Shown: positions 47,216 to 58,424 of the stretch, piece after piece
How positions within the stretch are numbered: position 1 is the first letter of the stretch
How the letters are laid out: each line of letters opens with the position of its first letter
DNA from: Gammaproteobacteria bacterium
Lineage (GTDB): Bacteria; Pseudomonadota; Gammaproteobacteria; Burkholderiales; Rhodocyclaceae
DNA: 64,000 nt
Reading direction: 5' to 3'
Assembly: GCA_018828385.1 (NCBI GenBank)
Contig: JAHJVE010000007.1
Location: 186,001-250,000 of the forward strand
Position numbers and translations under genes: made by a program
The notes under the pieces: model-generated
Databases searched by the model: none
Seen by the model: the letters and a program-made list of their open reading frames with translations, nothing else
Told to the model about the DNA's origin: nothing

Positions 47216-48085
47216 TCAGGCGGCAACAGGCAGCTTGAGTAAAAGCGCCAGTACGCGGGCAACCTGATCACGCAGCTCGCGACGGTCGACGATCATGTCG
47301 ATGGCGCCCTTTTCCATGATGAACTCGGAACGCTGGAAGCCTTCCGGGAGCTTTTCGCGCACGGTTTGCTCAATGACGCGCGGACCGGCAAAGCCGATCA
47401 GCGCCTTGGGCTCGGCAATGACCACGTCGCCGACAAAGGCGAAGGAGGCCGAAACGCCACCCATGGTCGGATCGGTCAGGATGGAGATAAAAGGCAGGCC
47501 GGCTTCGGAGAGTTTGGTCAGCGACGCCGTCGTCTTGGCCATCTGCATCAGCGAGAACAGGCCTTCCTGCATGCGGGCGCCGCCGGAAGCGGTGATGCAG
47601 ATGAAGGGCGATTTTTGTTCGATTGCCGCCTGAACGCCGCGCACAAAACGTTCGCCAAGCACCGAACCCATCGAACCGCCCATGAAATCAAACTCGAAGG
47701 CGGCAGCAACGACCGGCATGGTCTTGATGGCACCTTGCAGAACGACCAGCGAATCACTTTCGCCGCTCGATTCGTTGGCATCCATGAGACGGTCGGGATA
47801 TTTCTTGGAATCCTTGAACTTGAGGCTATCGACCGGCAAAACCTCAGCGCCGATCTCAAAACGGCCTTCCGCATCGAGCAGGATCTCGAGGCGCTGGCGG
47901 GCATTCAGGCGGTTGTGGTGGCCACACTTGGGGCAGACCTGCAGGTTGTTTTCAAGGTCAGTAGCGTAGAGCACGGCCTCGCAGGACGGGCACTTGCTCC
48001 ACAGGCCTTCGGGCAGGTTGCCGCGGCGCTGGGCGCCTTGCTCGCGCTTGATCTTGGGGGGCAGCAGTTTGGTCAGCCAGCTCAT
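47216..48085 (-). CDS. accD: Acetyl-CoA carboxylase carboxyltransferase beta subunit
   Basis: Transfers carboxyl to acetyl-CoA in fatty-acid synthesis, with AccA. 289 residues with the N-terminal zinc ribbon ([32 protein letters not shown]), [19 protein letters not shown] and [14 protein letters not shown]. Overlaps trpA by 4 nt, a common betaproteobacterial trp-accD-folC order. Confidence 0.97.
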   Translation of the reverse strand: MSWLTKLLPPKIKREQGAQRRGNLPEGLWSKCPSCEAVLYATDLENNLQVCPKCGHHNRLNARQRLEILLDAEGRFEIGAEVLPVDSLKFKDSKKYPDRLMDANESSGESDSLVVLQGAIKTMPVVAAAFEFDFMGGSMGSVLGERFVRGVQAAIEQKSPFICITASGGARMQEGLFSLMQMAKTTASLTKLSEAGLPFISILTDPTMGGVSASFAFVGDVVIAEPKALIGFAGPRVIEQTVREKLPEGFQRSEFIMEKGAIDMIVDRRELRDQVARVLALLLKLPVAA

Positions 48086-48888
48086 TTTTTCACCTCATCC
48101 ACACCGCGGCGAATGTCTGCAACCAGGGCCTTCACGTTGGCGCAGGCTGTTTCCGCGGTCGATTTTTCAATTTCTTCGATAATCCGACTGCCGACGACAA
48201 CGGCGTCGGCGATAGCGGCAATGCGTGCTGCGGTCGACGCGTCACGGATGCCAAAACCGACGCCGACCGGCAGGCCGGTCTTTTCGCGGATCAGCGGCAG
48301 ACGCTCGGCGACCGCCTCAACGTTGAGCGCGCCGGAACCGGTAACACCAGCCAGCGAGACGTAATAGACGTAACCGCTGGCGATTTCGGCCACCTGAGCA
48401 ATGCGCTCGGCGTTGGAAGTCGGCGCCAGCAGGAAGATCGGATCCATGCCGTGCGCCTTCATCGCGGCACCGAAGTTGACCGCTTCTTCCGGCGGGTAAT
48501 CGACGACGAGAACGCCATCGACCCCTGACTGTGCGGCCTTTTCGGCAAACTTCTCGAGGCCCATCGCCTCGATCGGATTGGCGTAGCCCATCAGGACGAC
48601 CGGCGTCTTGTCATCAGTCTTGCGGAATTCGACAACCAGTTGCAACACCTTGCGTAGCGTCATGCCCTTGGCCAGAGCGCGCTCGGAAGCACGCTGGATG
48701 GTCGGGCCGTCGGCCATCGGATCAGAAAACGGCACGCCGAGTTCGATGACATCGGCGCCAGCTTCAACCAGCGTGCGCATGAGCGGCAGGGTCAGCGCGG
48801 CATCCGGATCGCCGGCGGTGATGAAGGGAATCAGCGCCTTGCGGCCTTCGGCGTTGAGCCGGTCAAATGCGGTCTTTATGCGCGACAT
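48082..48888 (-). CDS. trpA: Tryptophan synthase alpha chain
   Basis: Cleaves indole-3-glycerol phosphate to indole. 268 residues with [31 protein letters not shown] (catalytic Glu and Asp), LMGYANPI and [14 protein letters not shown]. The ATG touches the trpB stop. Confidence 0.97.
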   Translation of the reverse strand: MSRIKTAFDRLNAEGRKALIPFITAGDPDAALTLPLMRTLVEAGADVIELGVPFSDPMADGPTIQRASERALAKGMTLRKVLQLVVEFRKTDDKTPVVLMGYANPIEAMGLEKFAEKAAQSGVDGVLVVDYPPEEAVNFGAAMKAHGMDPIFLLAPTSNAERIAQVAEIASGYVYYVSLAGVTGSGALNVEAVAERLPLIREKTGLPVGVGFGIRDASTAARIAAIADAVVVGSRIIEEIEKSTAETACANVKALVADIRRGVDEVKK

Positions 48889-50087
48889 CAGAAAACGATC
48901 CCCGACTTCTCGGCCACGGTATGCATGTCCTTGTCACCCCGGCCGGAGAGATTGACCAGCAGAATCTTGTCTTTCGGCAGCGTCGGCGCCAGTTTGGCGG
49001 CGTAAGCCAGCGCATGGCTGGACTCAAGCGCCGGGATGATGCCTTCGATGCGACAGAGCGTGTGGAAAGCGGCCAGCGCCTCGCTGTCGTCGATGGGCTG
49101 GTATTCGGCGCGGCCGATATCCTTGAGCCAGGCGTGTTCCGGGCCGACGCCGGGGTAGTCGAGACCGGCCGAGATCGAATGCGTCTCGATGATCTGGCCA
49201 TCTTCATCCTGCAGCAGATAGGTCCGGTTGCCGTGCAGCACGCCGGGCACGCCGGCAGTCAGCGACGCCGAGTGGCGGCCGGTTTCCATGCCGTCACCGG
49301 CGGCTTCGACGCCGATCAGGCGAACGCCCTCGACGTCGATGTACGGGTAGAAAATACCCATGGCATTGGAACCGCCGCCGACACAGGCAATCACCGCATC
49401 GGGCTGACGACCGGTCATTTCGGGCATCTGGACCAGGCATTCCTCGCCAATGATTTTCTGGAAGTCGCGAACCAGCATCGGATACGGATGCGGACCGGCG
49501 ACCGTACCGATGATGTAGAAAGTGTTGTGGATGTTGGTAACCCAGTCGCGCATCGCTTCATTTAGCGCATCCTTGAGCGTCTTCGAGCCGGATTCGACCG
49601 GCACGACGGTGGCGCCGAGCAGTTTCATGCGATAGACGTTGGCCGCCTGGCGCTTGACGTCCTCGCTGCCCATATAGACCACGCATTCCATGCCGTAGCG
49701 GGCGGCCACCGTCGCCGTCGCCACGCCGTGCTGGCCGGCGCCGGTTTCAGCGATGACGCGCGGTTTGCCCATGCGCTTGGCGAGCATGGCCTGGCCGATG
49801 CAGTTGTTCACCTTGTGGGCGCCGGTGTGGTTGAGGTCTTCGCGCTTGAGGTAGATCTGCGCCCCGCCAAGCATTTCCGACCAGCGCTTGGCGTGGTAGA
49901 TCGGCGACGGACGACCAACGAAATGTTTCAACTCATATTCGTATTCGGCCCGGAAGGCCGGGTCGGCCTGCGCGGCAGCGTAGGCTTCCTTCAATTCATC
50001 GAGCGCGCCAAACAGCGTCTCGGCCACGAAGACGCCACCGTAGGGGCCAAAATGGCCCTTGGCGTCGGGGAAGTTATATTGACTCAT
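48888..50087 (-). CDS. trpB: Tryptophan synthase beta chain
   Basis: PLP enzyme condensing indole with serine. 399 residues with [14 protein letters not shown], the PLP lysine in [30 protein letters not shown] and [13 protein letters not shown]. Overlaps trpF by 14 nt. Confidence 0.98.
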   Translation of the reverse strand: MSQYNFPDAKGHFGPYGGVFVAETLFGALDELKEAYAAAQADPAFRAEYEYELKHFVGRPSPIYHAKRWSEMLGGAQIYLKREDLNHTGAHKVNNCIGQAMLAKRMGKPRVIAETGAGQHGVATATVAARYGMECVVYMGSEDVKRQAANVYRMKLLGATVVPVESGSKTLKDALNEAMRDWVTNIHNTFYIIGTVAGPHPYPMLVRDFQKIIGEECLVQMPEMTGRQPDAVIACVGGGSNAMGIFYPYIDVEGVRLIGVEAAGDGMETGRHSASLTAGVPGVLHGNRTYLLQDEDGQIIETHSISAGLDYPGVGPEHAWLKDIGRAEYQPIDDSEALAAFHTLCRIEGIIPALESSHALAYAAKLAPTLPKDKILLVNLSGRGDKDMHTVAEKSGIVF

Positions 50088-50700
50088 CGGCTTTCCGTAC
50101 GGCCGCCACGAAGGCAGCGATTTTCGAGTGATCCTTGATTCCCTTGCTCATTTCGACGCCGGACGAGACATCGACCGCCACCGGGCGCACGCGCCGTACG
50201 GCTTCATCGACATTTGCTACGGTCAACCCGCCGGAAAGCACCAAAAACGAAGGAAGATCCGGCGGAATCAGCGTCCAGTCGAAGACATGGCCACCGCCGC
50301 CGTAGCCCTCGACAAAGGCATCCAGCAACAGCCCCCGGGCATCGGGAAACGAGCCGGCGAATTCTACCAGATCAAGCCCCGGCCTCACCCGTGCCGCCCG
50401 CAGATAGGGCCGGGCGAACTGGCGGCAATAAGCTGCATCCTCGTCGCCGTGAAATTGCAGGATGTTGATAGGCAGGGCTTCGCAGGCAGCGCGGACGACT
50501 TCCGGCGCTTCGTTCACGAAGAGGCCGACGACATCGACAAAAGGCGGAATTCTCCGGGCCAGTTCGGCGGCACGCTGTAGGGTAACGTAACGCGGACTGG
50601 GCGGATAGAAGACGAAGCCGATTGCATCGGCACCAGCCGCGACGGCCGCATCGACATCTTCTTCGCGGGTCAGGCCACAGATTTTGATCCGTGTTTTCAT
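50074..50700 (-). CDS. trpF: Phosphoribosylanthranilate isomerase
   Basis: Third step of tryptophan synthesis. 208 residues with [28 protein letters not shown] (catalytic Cys) and [27 protein letters not shown] (catalytic Asp). The core of partial repeat copy L coincides with the SGGLTVAN codons, a place where the family itself is conserved as SGGL-x-x-x-N. trpF-B-A are a tight operon. Confidence 0.96.
   Translation of the reverse strand: MKTRIKICGLTREEDVDAAVAAGADAIGFVFYPPSPRYVTLQRAAELARRIPPFVDVVGLFVNEAPEVVRAACEALPINILQFHGDEDAAYCRQFARPYLRAARVRPGLDLVEFAGSFPDARGLLLDAFVEGYGGGGHVFDWTLIPPDLPSFLVLSGGLTVANVDEAVRRVRPVAVDVSSGVEMSKGIKDHSKIAAFVAAVRKADESI
50216..50250 (-). repeat. Dispersed repeat, partial copy L (inside trpF)
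   Basis: TGCTACGGTCAACCCG on the + strand, then CCGGAAAGCACC and AAAAACGAAGG. A good core with a displaced A-rich flank. The core overlaps a conserved TrpF motif, so chance is not excluded. Confidence 0.45.
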
Positions 50701-50711
50701 GAATTCTTGAC

Positions 50712-50748
50712 TCCTACGGTCAACCGAAAAAAACGGCCAAAATTGAAA
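50712..50748 (-). repeat. Dispersed 37-bp repeat, copy M (truA-trpF gap)
   Basis: On the + strand TCCTACGGTCAACCGA, AAAAAAC, GGCC and AAAATTGAAAT. Near-consensus and non-coding, just upstream of trpF. Confidence 0.92.
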
Positions 50749-50763
50749 TCGTTGCCGCCCAAC

Positions 50764-51552
50764 TCATTTGAGCAGCCCATCGAGAAAATCGTCATCCGGA
50801 TCGGGCAACCCCCAGTGCGGTTCGTAGATCGGGCCGCGGAAATACAGGCCGTCCGGCGAGAAGGTAGGCGCAGCCAGTGTTCGGTCCTGCCTCTGCAGCA
50901 GTTTATCGATCCAGCCGGGCGACTGCACCCCCTTGCCGATATAGACCAGCGTACCGACCAAATTGCGCACCATATGATGCAGAAAGGCGCTGGCCTCGAA
51001 ATCGAAGACGAACATATTGCCGCACTGCCGGACTTCAGCCCGTGTCAGCGTCTTGACCGGCGACTTGGCCTGACAACCGGCAGCCCGAAAAGCCGAGAAA
51101 TCATGCTCGCCGAGCAGTCGACCGCAGGCATCCTGCATCGCCGCCAATTCGAGAGTTCCGTGAAACCAGCCGACCCGCCCCGCCCACAAACCCGGCCTCT
51201 GCGGCCGATTGAGCAGCAAATAGCGGTAACGCCGCCCCCGGGCGCTGAAACGCGCATGAAACTCGTCATCCACCGCCTGCGCCCAGCGCACGGCAACGCC
51301 TTCCGGCAAATTCGAATTGACGCCGCGCACCCAGGCCGTCAGAGGACGCTCTACCGAGGTTTCAAAATGCACGACCTGATGGCTCGCATGCACGCCGGCG
51401 TCGGTTCGCCCGGCGCACATGACGCCAACCGGGATCCCGGCTATTTCACGCAGCGCGGACTCCAGCGCATCCTGTACCGTGCCGCCGCCAGCCTGGCTTT
51501 GCCAGCCATGAAAGGCAGTACCGCAATATTCGACACCCAACGCAATTCTCAC
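50764..51552 (-). CDS. truA: tRNA pseudouridine synthase A
   Basis: Makes pseudouridine at tRNA positions 38-40. 262 residues from GTG 51552, overlapping the upstream stop (GTGA): MRIALGVEYCGTAFHGWQSQ, then the catalytic CAGRTDAGVHASHQVVHF and FLHHMVRNLVGTLVYIG. The longer frame to 51618 is rejected because the family starts at RIALGVEY. Confidence 0.95.
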   Translation of the reverse strand: MRIALGVEYCGTAFHGWQSQAGGGTVQDALESALREIAGIPVGVMCAGRTDAGVHASHQVVHFETSVERPLTAWVRGVNSNLPEGVAVRWAQAVDDEFHARFSARGRRYRYLLLNRPQRPGLWAGRVGWFHGTLELAAMQDACGRLLGEHDFSAFRAAGCQAKSPVKTLTRAEVRQCGNMFVFDFEASAFLHHMVRNLVGTLVYIGKGVQSPGWIDKLLQRQDRTLAAPTFSPDGLYFRGPIYEPHWGLPDPDDDFLDGLLK

Positions 51553-52163
51553 AACAATGCCGCTCCCATCAAGCCAATGCCTGAGGCCACCACCAGCAAG
51601 CTGTCGCGCATATGCCATGGTGCCAAACTCAGATGCAGAGATTCCTGCCCGGCCGACACCGACGGCTGGTCCGCCAGCATCTGTTTCCAGGCTCCTTTTT
51701 CCGGCGGTTCCTGAAGATTTTCAAGAACCAGCGACAGACGGACGACAACCCGCTCGACATCAAAACCCAGGGCACGAACCGGCTGCAACAGCCCCCACAG
51801 GCCGGCGATCATCCCTTCGTGACCGAGGCACCGGAACAACCAGGCCAGACAGGCCAGCATCGTCACCAGGCGGGCGGCCTGCAGATTGGCTTCGGCCATG
51901 CCTTCAAAGGTTGGCACCCAGGACATGTCGAGCAATGCCTCACCCGGCGTGTTGTAAGCCAGAATCAACCAGAGGGTGAGCAGCAACCAGCGAGCCCGCC
52001 AGACGTAAGCCGACCAGCGGCCAGCCAGGGCCGGCGTCAGCAACAAGGCCCCGGCAATGAGAAGGAGCATGGCGGCATAGCCGACGAACTGAACGCTGAC
52101 AACTGCTGCCAGCCAGATGATCAATGCGCAAGAAGGATGCAAAACCGGGCTCCGAAAATGCAC
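51549..52163 (-). CDS. CbiQ/EcfT-like membrane protein
   Basis: 204 residues with several hydrophobic helices (CALIIWLAAVVSVQFVGYAAMLLLIAGALLL, RWLLLTLWLILAYNTPG, LLVVASGIGLMGAAL) and a CbiQ-type end. Resembles the transmembrane T component of energy-coupling factor transporters, but no EcfA-type ATPase or substrate component is nearby. Lies between fimV and truA; function unknown. Confidence 0.75.
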   Translation of the reverse strand: MHFRSPVLHPSCALIIWLAAVVSVQFVGYAAMLLLIAGALLLTPALAGRWSAYVWRARWLLLTLWLILAYNTPGEALLDMSWVPTFEGMAEANLQAARLVTMLACLAWLFRCLGHEGMIAGLWGLLQPVRALGFDVERVVVRLSLVLENLQEPPEKGAWKQMLADQPSVSAGQESLHLSLAPWHMRDSLLVVASGIGLMGAALL

Positions 52164-52205
52164 ACAGCCCCTTGCGGGGCCATGTGCCGATCACAAGCCT
52201 GAATT

Positions 52206-55200
52206 CTACCCGCCTATACGGCCGAGTATCGTGCGAGCCTGTTCAACCAGATCAACCGAACCCTCGCCGACCACTTCCTGGAGCAGTTCCCGTGCCCCTT
52301 CAAGGTCGCCCATTTCTTCATAGGCCTTGGCCAGATCGAGCTTGGTATTGACCTCTTCCCAATGCTCGTTGTGCACTGGCGCCTCTTCCTCGACAGGCGC
52401 CTCGACTGATGGCGCATCAAGCGCAGTCGCTTCTACCGGCGCAACACCGACGTCGGCCAGCGCATCAGGCGCAGCTTCCGGCGGCGTGGACAAATCAAGA
52501 TTGATCGAACCGATATCGAACTCTTGCGCCCCCATGGGCTGCCCCAGGAACATCGAGTCGGTCAGCTTGACGTCGAACTCCAGCGAATCACTATCGACGA
52601 CGGCGGAGTTGACGACCGTCTGATCAAGCTTGTCATTGTGTTCATCACCACCGAAGTTCAGGATATTGGAATCAATCAGTGTATCCGTACCCGACAGGTG
52701 ATTAACCACGGTCTGCGTCAGAGCCTTGTCCTCGTCATTACCCAACGCGGAGGCAGGAGGCACATCCTCGGGCAGTGATTCGGCATGCAACTCATCGGAA
52801 ACTTCCTCCCCTCCCACCCAGGTGCCGAGGCCGACATCGATATCTTCAGCCATCTCGGCCACCGCCGACGGCATTACCAGCGTACCATCCGGCGAAAAAT
52901 CGGGCGCCGGCGCAGCAGGCTCTTCACCCAGAGCACCCTCTGCCGCGCTCAGATCAAGATCCTCGTTTGCCGAATCCGCGTCCTCTTCGTTGGTCAACAC
53001 ATCAGGAACCGCCGACTCTTCGACCACGGGAGCGAGTTCGCCACCAAGGTCAAAATCGAGCGCGTCAGTGTCGCTTACCGAAACCACGGTGTCGGTGTAT
53101 GGCTCAGCTTCTGCAGCACTCTGGCTGACGATCTCGGGAGCAACCGTCTCCTCGCCGAGATCAAAATCAAGGGTCATTGCATCTGACCCAAAATCCAGCG
53201 TCTCGCCGGCGGCATCATCAACGATTTCGACCTCCGGCTCTTTCGGAAGAACCAGCGTGTCGTGCTCAAACCCTTCCGAGAGATCAAGCGCCACCGGAGC
53301 ATCCTCCGCTTCAGGCTCAATATCCGACCCTGATCCTGGCTCTGGTTCGGGGAAAGTCGCCAGCGACTCTGCTACCTCAACAGGAACTTCGGCCTGAAGA
53401 TCAGCAGGGGCATCAGCCAGCTCGAGCAATGACCCGTCCACCACTTCCGGCGCTGCCTGCGCCTGTGATGCAGAGTACAACGGATTATTCGGGTCAAGCT
53501 CCAACCCCAATACGGCTACCTTGGCCCAATCGGGACCGACGCCGGCGGTCTGGGCATAAAGCTCGCCAGCCAGCGTTTCAAACTGCTTGACGCTGTGACG
53601 GTTGGCATAAATCTCGAGCAACTTGGCATGGATGGCAGTGCGCTGCGGATCCTTCTGCAAGGCCTCGAGCAAAATCTCCTCGGCTTGGGTATCACGACCA
53701 TAGGCCATGTATACGTCCGCCTCGGCAACCGGATCGACTTCATCGGTATCGATGGTTCCCGGACCGGTCTGGCTAAACTCGCCGGTTTGCGGCGGCGTGT
53801 TGCCCGTGTCGATACTCTGGCCACCGGTCATGCGGAACACAGAGTTGGGGCCAAGACTGGACGGCATCGGCAGCGCCGTCGTCTCAACCGATGAGCTCCT
53901 GGTGCGCCGACGGCTGTACAAGAAGTAACCAGCCAGTAGCGCCAGAACACCACCGCCGCCAACCAGAGGCAATGGATCCTCAAGCAGCGAGTCGACAAAA
54001 CTGGGCTCATCCTGCACCTGTTCCATAGGAGGAGCTACAGTTGGCGGAACAACTGGTTTTGCCTCTTCCGCCGGCTTGGGCGGCTCGACCGGCTTGGCCG
54101 CATCAGGGACCTTTGGCGACTCGACGGGGCTTGCCACTTCAGCCGGCTTAGGTTCAGGCGCCTTTGCCGTCTCGGCTGATTTCGATGGCTCGACCGGCTT
54201 TGTCACCTCGGCAACCTTGGGTTCATCCTTCATGACCGGCGGTTGCTGAAGCTCGGCCAACTTCTGGTTTTTCAACTCCAGTAGCTTTTGCAACTCATTG
54301 ACATTTTTTTCCAGCGCCTGGAGGCGATCCTGCGCATCCTTGAGGGCCTTGTCCTTGGCCACCTGATCGGCCGCTTCTGCTGCCTTGCCTGCCGCAGCGC
54401 CCTTGGCTGCTGGGTCGGTGCGCGCAACCTTGACCTGATCCTTGGATTGCTCTTCCGGAGCGATCTTCTCGTCTACCTTGGCGGTGATTTTTCCGGTGCT
54501 GGTCTGCGTAGCTACGCCATCGGCGGCTGGCGTTTTGGCAGTCGAAGCAGCCAGCTTTTGCCGGTAGGCATTCCAGTCACGCGCATGGGCGACGTAGATT
54601 TTTCTTGCTTCGGCCGGCGAAACCGACTCGACTGCCGACTGTTCAGGAACATTCAGAATTGCACCGGCCTTGAGACGATTAACATTCTCGGCCACAAAGG
54701 CATCAGGATTGCTCTGGAACAAGCCGATAAGCATCTGCTCCAGAGACACGCCGTCATACTTGTTTTCAGAAGCAATCTGACGCAGCGTTTCACCCGACTT
54801 AACGACATGGACACCGGGACTTTCCATCCTCCGCCCTGGCTCGGAGGCCACTTTTGACTCCGGGGCATTACGAGGAGCAGTCCTGAGCGGAGCAGGTCTT
54901 GACTCACCGGCACTACCACCACCGCGTACCGTTTCCACAATCCGCGCATCCGCTACTGAGCGCGACGATTGGGCAGCCCGCATTTCCGGCGGGTCGAGGA
55001 GGAAGGTGTATTCGCGGACCAGACGCCCGGCCGGCCAGTTCAGCTCAACCAGAAAGTCGAGGAATGGTTCGTTGATCGGCTTGACAGAACTGACCTTGAC
55101 GATCGATTGACCACCAGGCCGCTTCTCGACGGCAAAACGGAGATCCAGCAACACCGAGGCAAAATCCACCCCAGCCTGCTTGAACACATCCTGAGGCGCC

Positions 55201-55400
55201 AGACGAGCACTCATGCCACCGAGTTCCTCTCTTGTTGCACCGATGTCGAGCTCGGCCCGCAAGGGCTGCCCAATCCCGGACAACACCGTGAGCTTGCCCA
55301 GGCCGGCAGCCTCTGCAATCCACGGAGAAATCGAAAGACAAGAAGCAACGGCAAGCGCAACTGCGCGTTTCTTGAACCTGGTATGTACAGTTCCGTTCAC
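52206..55400 (-). CDS. fimV: Pilus assembly/polarity protein FimV
   Basis: Large inner-membrane protein of 1064 residues. Signal peptide to about residue 31 (SPWIAEA), then the FimV N-terminal domain (LGKLTVLSGIGQPLRAELDI), LysM peptidoglycan-binding motif near residue 197 (HVVKSGETLRQIASENKYDG), a coiled coil, a Pro/Lys-rich linker (KPVEPPKPAEEAKPV), a membrane helix near 480-497 (GGGGVLALLAGYFLYSRRR) and a long acidic cytoplasmic part. The C-terminal TPR-like helix pair is KLDLAKAYEEMGDLEGARELL. In Pseudomonas FimV supports type IV pili and polar signalling. The fimV-truA neighbourhood is conserved. Confidence 0.93.
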   Translation of the reverse strand: MNGTVHTRFKKRAVALAVASCLSISPWIAEAAGLGKLTVLSGIGQPLRAELDIGATREELGGMSARLAPQDVFKQAGVDFASVLLDLRFAVEKRPGGQSIVKVSSVKPINEPFLDFLVELNWPAGRLVREYTFLLDPPEMRAAQSSRSVADARIVETVRGGGSAGESRPAPLRTAPRNAPESKVASEPGRRMESPGVHVVKSGETLRQIASENKYDGVSLEQMLIGLFQSNPDAFVAENVNRLKAGAILNVPEQSAVESVSPAEARKIYVAHARDWNAYRQKLAASTAKTPAADGVATQTSTGKITAKVDEKIAPEEQSKDQVKVARTDPAAKGAAAGKAAEAADQVAKDKALKDAQDRLQALEKNVNELQKLLELKNQKLAELQQPPVMKDEPKVAEVTKPVEPSKSAETAKAPEPKPAEVASPVESPKVPDAAKPVEPPKPAEEAKPVVPPTVAPPMEQVQDEPSFVDSLLEDPLPLVGGGGVLALLAGYFLYSRRRTRSSSVETTALPMPSSLGPNSVFRMTGGQSIDTGNTPPQTGEFSQTGPGTIDTDEVDPVAEADVYMAYGRDTQAEEILLEALQKDPQRTAIHAKLLEIYANRHSVKQFETLAGELYAQTAGVGPDWAKVAVLGLELDPNNPLYSASQAQAAPEVVDGSLLELADAPADLQAEVPVEVAESLATFPEPEPGSGSDIEPEAEDAPVALDLSEGFEHDTLVLPKEPEVEIVDDAAGETLDFGSDAMTLDFDLGEETVAPEIVSQSAAEAEPYTDTVVSVSDTDALDFDLGGELAPVVEESAVPDVLTNEEDADSANEDLDLSAAEGALGEEPAAPAPDFSPDGTLVMPSAVAEMAEDIDVGLGTWVGGEEVSDELHAESLPEDVPPASALGNDEDKALTQTVVNHLSGTDTLIDSNILNFGGDEHNDKLDQTVVNSAVVDSDSLEFDVKLTDSMFLGQPMGAQEFDIGSINLDLSTPPEAAPDALADVGVAPVEATALDAPSVEAPVEEEAPVHNEHWEEVNTKLDLAKAYEEMGDLEGARELLQEVVGEGSVDLVEQARTILGRIGG

Positions 55401-55510
55401 GGCAAAACCCTGAGCGTCAAATTTGGGACTTTCAAATTAACATCATGTACTTAGCAATGCAAGCTAAACCCGCTTCTCAAACCCGCCAATTTGCATATCC
55501 CCAACAAATA

Positions 55511-55538
55511 AAATGCCGGGGTCAAAGCCCCGGCATTT
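55511..55538. terminator. Bidirectional terminator between fimV and asd
   Basis: AAATGCCGGGG / CCCCGGCATTT, 11-bp perfect stem with a 6-nt loop, followed by T-runs on both strands. Serves asd on the minus strand and lies upstream of fimV. Confidence 0.92.
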
Positions 55539-55559
55539 TTTGCGCAAAGATGATACCGA

Positions 55560-56693
55560 TCAAGCGTCTAGCAGAATCCGCAGCATGCGACGCAGCGGCT
55601 CTGCAGCCCCCCACAGCAGTTGGTCGCCGCAGGTAAAGGCAGCCAGGTATTCCGGGCCCATTGCCATCTTGTGCAGACGACCAACCGGGACGGTCAGAGT
55701 ACCGGTCACGGCCGCCGGGGTCAGCTCGCGCTCGGATATCTCCCGGTCATTCGGCACAACCTTGGCCCATGGATTGGCCTTGGCCAGCATGTCACTAATT
55801 TCGTCGAGCGGCACATCCTTCTTGAGCTTGATGGTCAGCGCCTGGCTATGGCAACGCATGGCACCGATGCGCACGCACAGGCCGTCGATGGGGATCGAAC
55901 CAGCCGAGCGGAAAGCCGGCTTGCCGAGAATCTTGTTGCATTCGGCGCCGCCCTTCCACTCTTCCTTGGACTGGCCATTCTCGTAGGGCACGTCGATCCA
56001 CGGGATCAGCGAGCCGGCAAGCGGCGTGTTGCGGAAGTTCTTCTTCGGGAAGGCATCGGAACGGATGGTTTCGGCCACCTTGCGGTCGATGTCGAGAATG
56101 GCGGAAGCCGGATCGGCCAGCAGGTCTGCCACGGATGAGTGAATGGCACCCATCTGCGAGATCAGTTCGCGCATGTTCTGAGCACCGGCACCGGAAGCGG
56201 CCTGATAGGTCATGGACGTAGCCCATTCGATCAGGTCGTTCTGGAACAGGCCGCCCAGACCCATGAGCATCAGGGACACCGTGCAGTTGCCGCCGATCCA
56301 GTTCTTGCCGCCCTTGGCCAGCGCATCCTTGATGACGTGCATGTTCACTGGATCGAGAACGATCACCGCATCGTCAGCCATGCGCAGCGACGACGCCGCA
56401 TCGATCCAGTGACCGTTCCAGCCAGTAGCGCGCAGTTTGGCGAAGACTTCCTTGGTGTAGTCGCCCCCCTGGCAGGTGATGATGATTTCGCAGGCCTTCA
56501 GGGCTTCGATATTGGATGCATCCTGCAGCGGCAGCGAGGCTTCCTTGCCGCCAAATACGGGAGCCTTACCCCCGGCAGCCGAAGTCGAGAAATACACCGG
56601 ATCGATATGGGCAAAATCGCCCTCTTCCACCATGCGCTGCATGAGGACCGAACCGACCATACCGCGCCATCCAACCAGACCAACCTTCTTCAT
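55560..56693 (-). CDS. asd: Aspartate-semialdehyde dehydrogenase
   Basis: NADPH-dependent enzyme of the aspartate family pathway (Lys, Met, Thr, diaminopimelate). 377 residues with [35 protein letters not shown] (catalytic Cys) and CNKILG. Starts 27 nt after leuB; ends at a strong terminator. Confidence 0.97.
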   Translation of the reverse strand: MKKVGLVGWRGMVGSVLMQRMVEEGDFAHIDPVYFSTSAAGGKAPVFGGKEASLPLQDASNIEALKACEIIITCQGGDYTKEVFAKLRATGWNGHWIDAASSLRMADDAVIVLDPVNMHVIKDALAKGGKNWIGGNCTVSLMLMGLGGLFQNDLIEWATSMTYQAASGAGAQNMRELISQMGAIHSSVADLLADPASAILDIDRKVAETIRSDAFPKKNFRNTPLAGSLIPWIDVPYENGQSKEEWKGGAECNKILGKPAFRSAGSIPIDGLCVRIGAMRCHSQALTIKLKKDVPLDEISDMLAKANPWAKVVPNDREISERELTPAAVTGTLTVPVGRLHKMAMGPEYLAAFTCGDQLLWGAAEPLRRMLRILLDA

Positions 56694-56720
56694 CTCGTCA
56701 CTCTCCGTGAAAAATCTTTT

Positions 56721-57773
56721 TTACAGCGCAGCCAGCACGGCGTCGCCCATTTCCTTCGTACCCACCTTGTTGGTGCCGCGCTCGTAAATATCACCTGTCC
56801 TATAGCCTTGGGCCAAGACCTTTTTGACCGCATTTTCGACACGCAGTGCCTGCTCTTCGAGGCCAAATGTGTAGCGCAGCAACATCGCCACCGAGAGGAT
56901 GGTCGCCAGCGGATTGGCCACGCCCTGACCTGCAATGTCAGGTGCCGAACCGTGCGACGGCTCGTACATTCCTTTGTTGTTGGCATCGAGCGAGGCCGAC
57001 GGCAGCATGCCGATCGAGCCGGTCAGCATGGAAGCCTCATCGGACAGGATGTCGCCGAACATGTTGCCGGTGACCATCACGTCAAACTGCTTCGGCGCCT
57101 TGACCAGTTGCATGGCAGCGTTGTCGACCAGCATATGGCTGAGCTCGACATCCGGATAATCATGTGCGATTTCGATCATCACATCGCGCCAGAGCTGGGT
57201 TGTTTCCAGCACGTTCATCTTGTCGACCGAGCACAGCTTCTTGTTGCGTTTCTGCGCTGCCTGGAAGGCGACATGGCCGATGCGGCGAATTTCCGACTCG
57301 CTGTAGACCATGGTATTGAAGCCGACACGCTCGCCGTTTTCTTCGCGGATGCCGCGCGGCTGGCCGAAATAGATGTCGCCAGTCAATTCGCGAACGATCA
57401 GGATGTCCAGACCGGAAACGACCTCCGGTTTCAGCGTCGAGGCATTGGCCAGTTCCGGGTAGAGAATCGCCGGGCGCAGATTGGCGAACAGTCCGAGATC
57501 CTTGCGAATACCTAGCAGGCCGCGTTCCGGACGCAACTCGCGGGCGAGCACGTCCCATTTCGGGCCGCCGACGGCGCCGAGCAGGATGGCATCGGCTTCT
57601 GCAGTCAGCTTCTTGGTCGCTTCAGGATACGGCGTTCCCGTCGCATCAACGGCGCCACCACCGATCAGGCCTTCTTCCAGTTCCAGCTTGAGGTCAAGTG
57701 ACGTGAGCACACGCACGGCTTCAGCAACGATTTCCGGACCAATGCCGTCACCCGGCAGAACACAAATCTTCAT
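56721..57773 (-). CDS. leuB: 3-isopropylmalate dehydrogenase
   Basis: NAD-dependent leucine biosynthesis enzyme. 350 residues with [43 protein letters not shown] and [26 protein letters not shown], ending with the C-terminal [11 protein letters not shown] segment. Follows leuD by 12 nt. Confidence 0.97.
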   Translation of the reverse strand: MKICVLPGDGIGPEIVAEAVRVLTSLDLKLELEEGLIGGGAVDATGTPYPEATKKLTAEADAILLGAVGGPKWDVLARELRPERGLLGIRKDLGLFANLRPAILYPELANASTLKPEVVSGLDILIVRELTGDIYFGQPRGIREENGERVGFNTMVYSESEIRRIGHVAFQAAQKRNKKLCSVDKMNVLETTQLWRDVMIEIAHDYPDVELSHMLVDNAAMQLVKAPKQFDVMVTGNMFGDILSDEASMLTGSIGMLPSASLDANNKGMYEPSHGSAPDIAGQGVANPLATILSVAMLLRYTFGLEEQALRVENAVKKVLAQGYRTGDIYERGTNKVGTKEMGDAVLAAL

Positions 57774-57785
57774 GGTTTTTCCTTA

Positions 57786-58424
57786 TTACGCAAACAGCCA
57801 GGGCTGGTTGATGCGACGTTTTTCTTCGAATTCGCGGATCTTCTCGGCGTGACGCAAGGTCAGGCCAATGTCGTCCCAGCCGTTGATCAGGCATTCCTTG
57901 CGGAAGGCATCGATCTGGAATGGAATGCCATAGCCATCGGGGCGAACCACGGCCTGCGCCTGCAGGTCGACAACAAGCTTGTACCCGGGCGTCGCCTCGA
58001 CCTGCTTGAACAAGGCTTCGACCTCGGCTGCCGGCAAAACGATCGGCACGATGCCATTTTTGTAGCAGTTGTTGAAGAAGATGTCGGCGAACGATTCGGC
58101 GATGATGGCCTTGAAACCAAAATCGAGTAGAGCCCACGGCGCATGTTCACGCGAACTACCACAGCCAAAATTGGCACGAGTCAAAAGCACCTGCGCACCT
58201 TGATAACGTGGCTGGTTCAGCACGAAATTCGGATTTTTCGGCCGCCCGGAGGCATCCTGTCCCGGCTGTCCGACATCCATGTAGCGCCATTCATCAAAGG
58301 CATTCGGCCCGAAGCCTGAACGCTTGATGGACTTGAGAAACTGCTTGGGGATGATCGCATCGGTATCGACGTTGTTGCGGTCGAGAGGCGCCACCAAACC
58401 TTCCAGACGAACGAATTTATCCAT
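57786..58424 (-). CDS. leuD: 3-isopropylmalate dehydratase small subunit
   Basis: Partner of LeuC. 212 residues with [34 protein letters not shown] and [14 protein letters not shown]. The ATG overlaps the stop of the small lipoprotein gene (TAATGG). Confidence 0.97.
   Translation of the reverse strand: MDKFVRLEGLVAPLDRNNVDTDAIIPKQFLKSIKRSGFGPNAFDEWRYMDVGQPGQDASGRPKNPNFVLNQPRYQGAQVLLTRANFGCGSSREHAPWALLDFGFKAIIAESFADIFFNNCYKNGIVPIVLPAAEVEALFKQVEATPGYKLVVDLQAQAVVRPDGYGIPFQIDAFRKECLINGWDDIGLTLRHAEKIREFEEKRRINQPWLFA

Noticed and set aside
47278..47295. ACGGTCGAC in accD
   Set aside because: Core only, in a conserved AccD coding segment (MIVDRRE) with no A/T flanks.
48130..48165. Possible repeat copy in trpA (A-rich flank with CGACCGCGG)
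   Set aside because: The core is too degenerate and the A-rich part is ordinary EEIEKS coding sequence.
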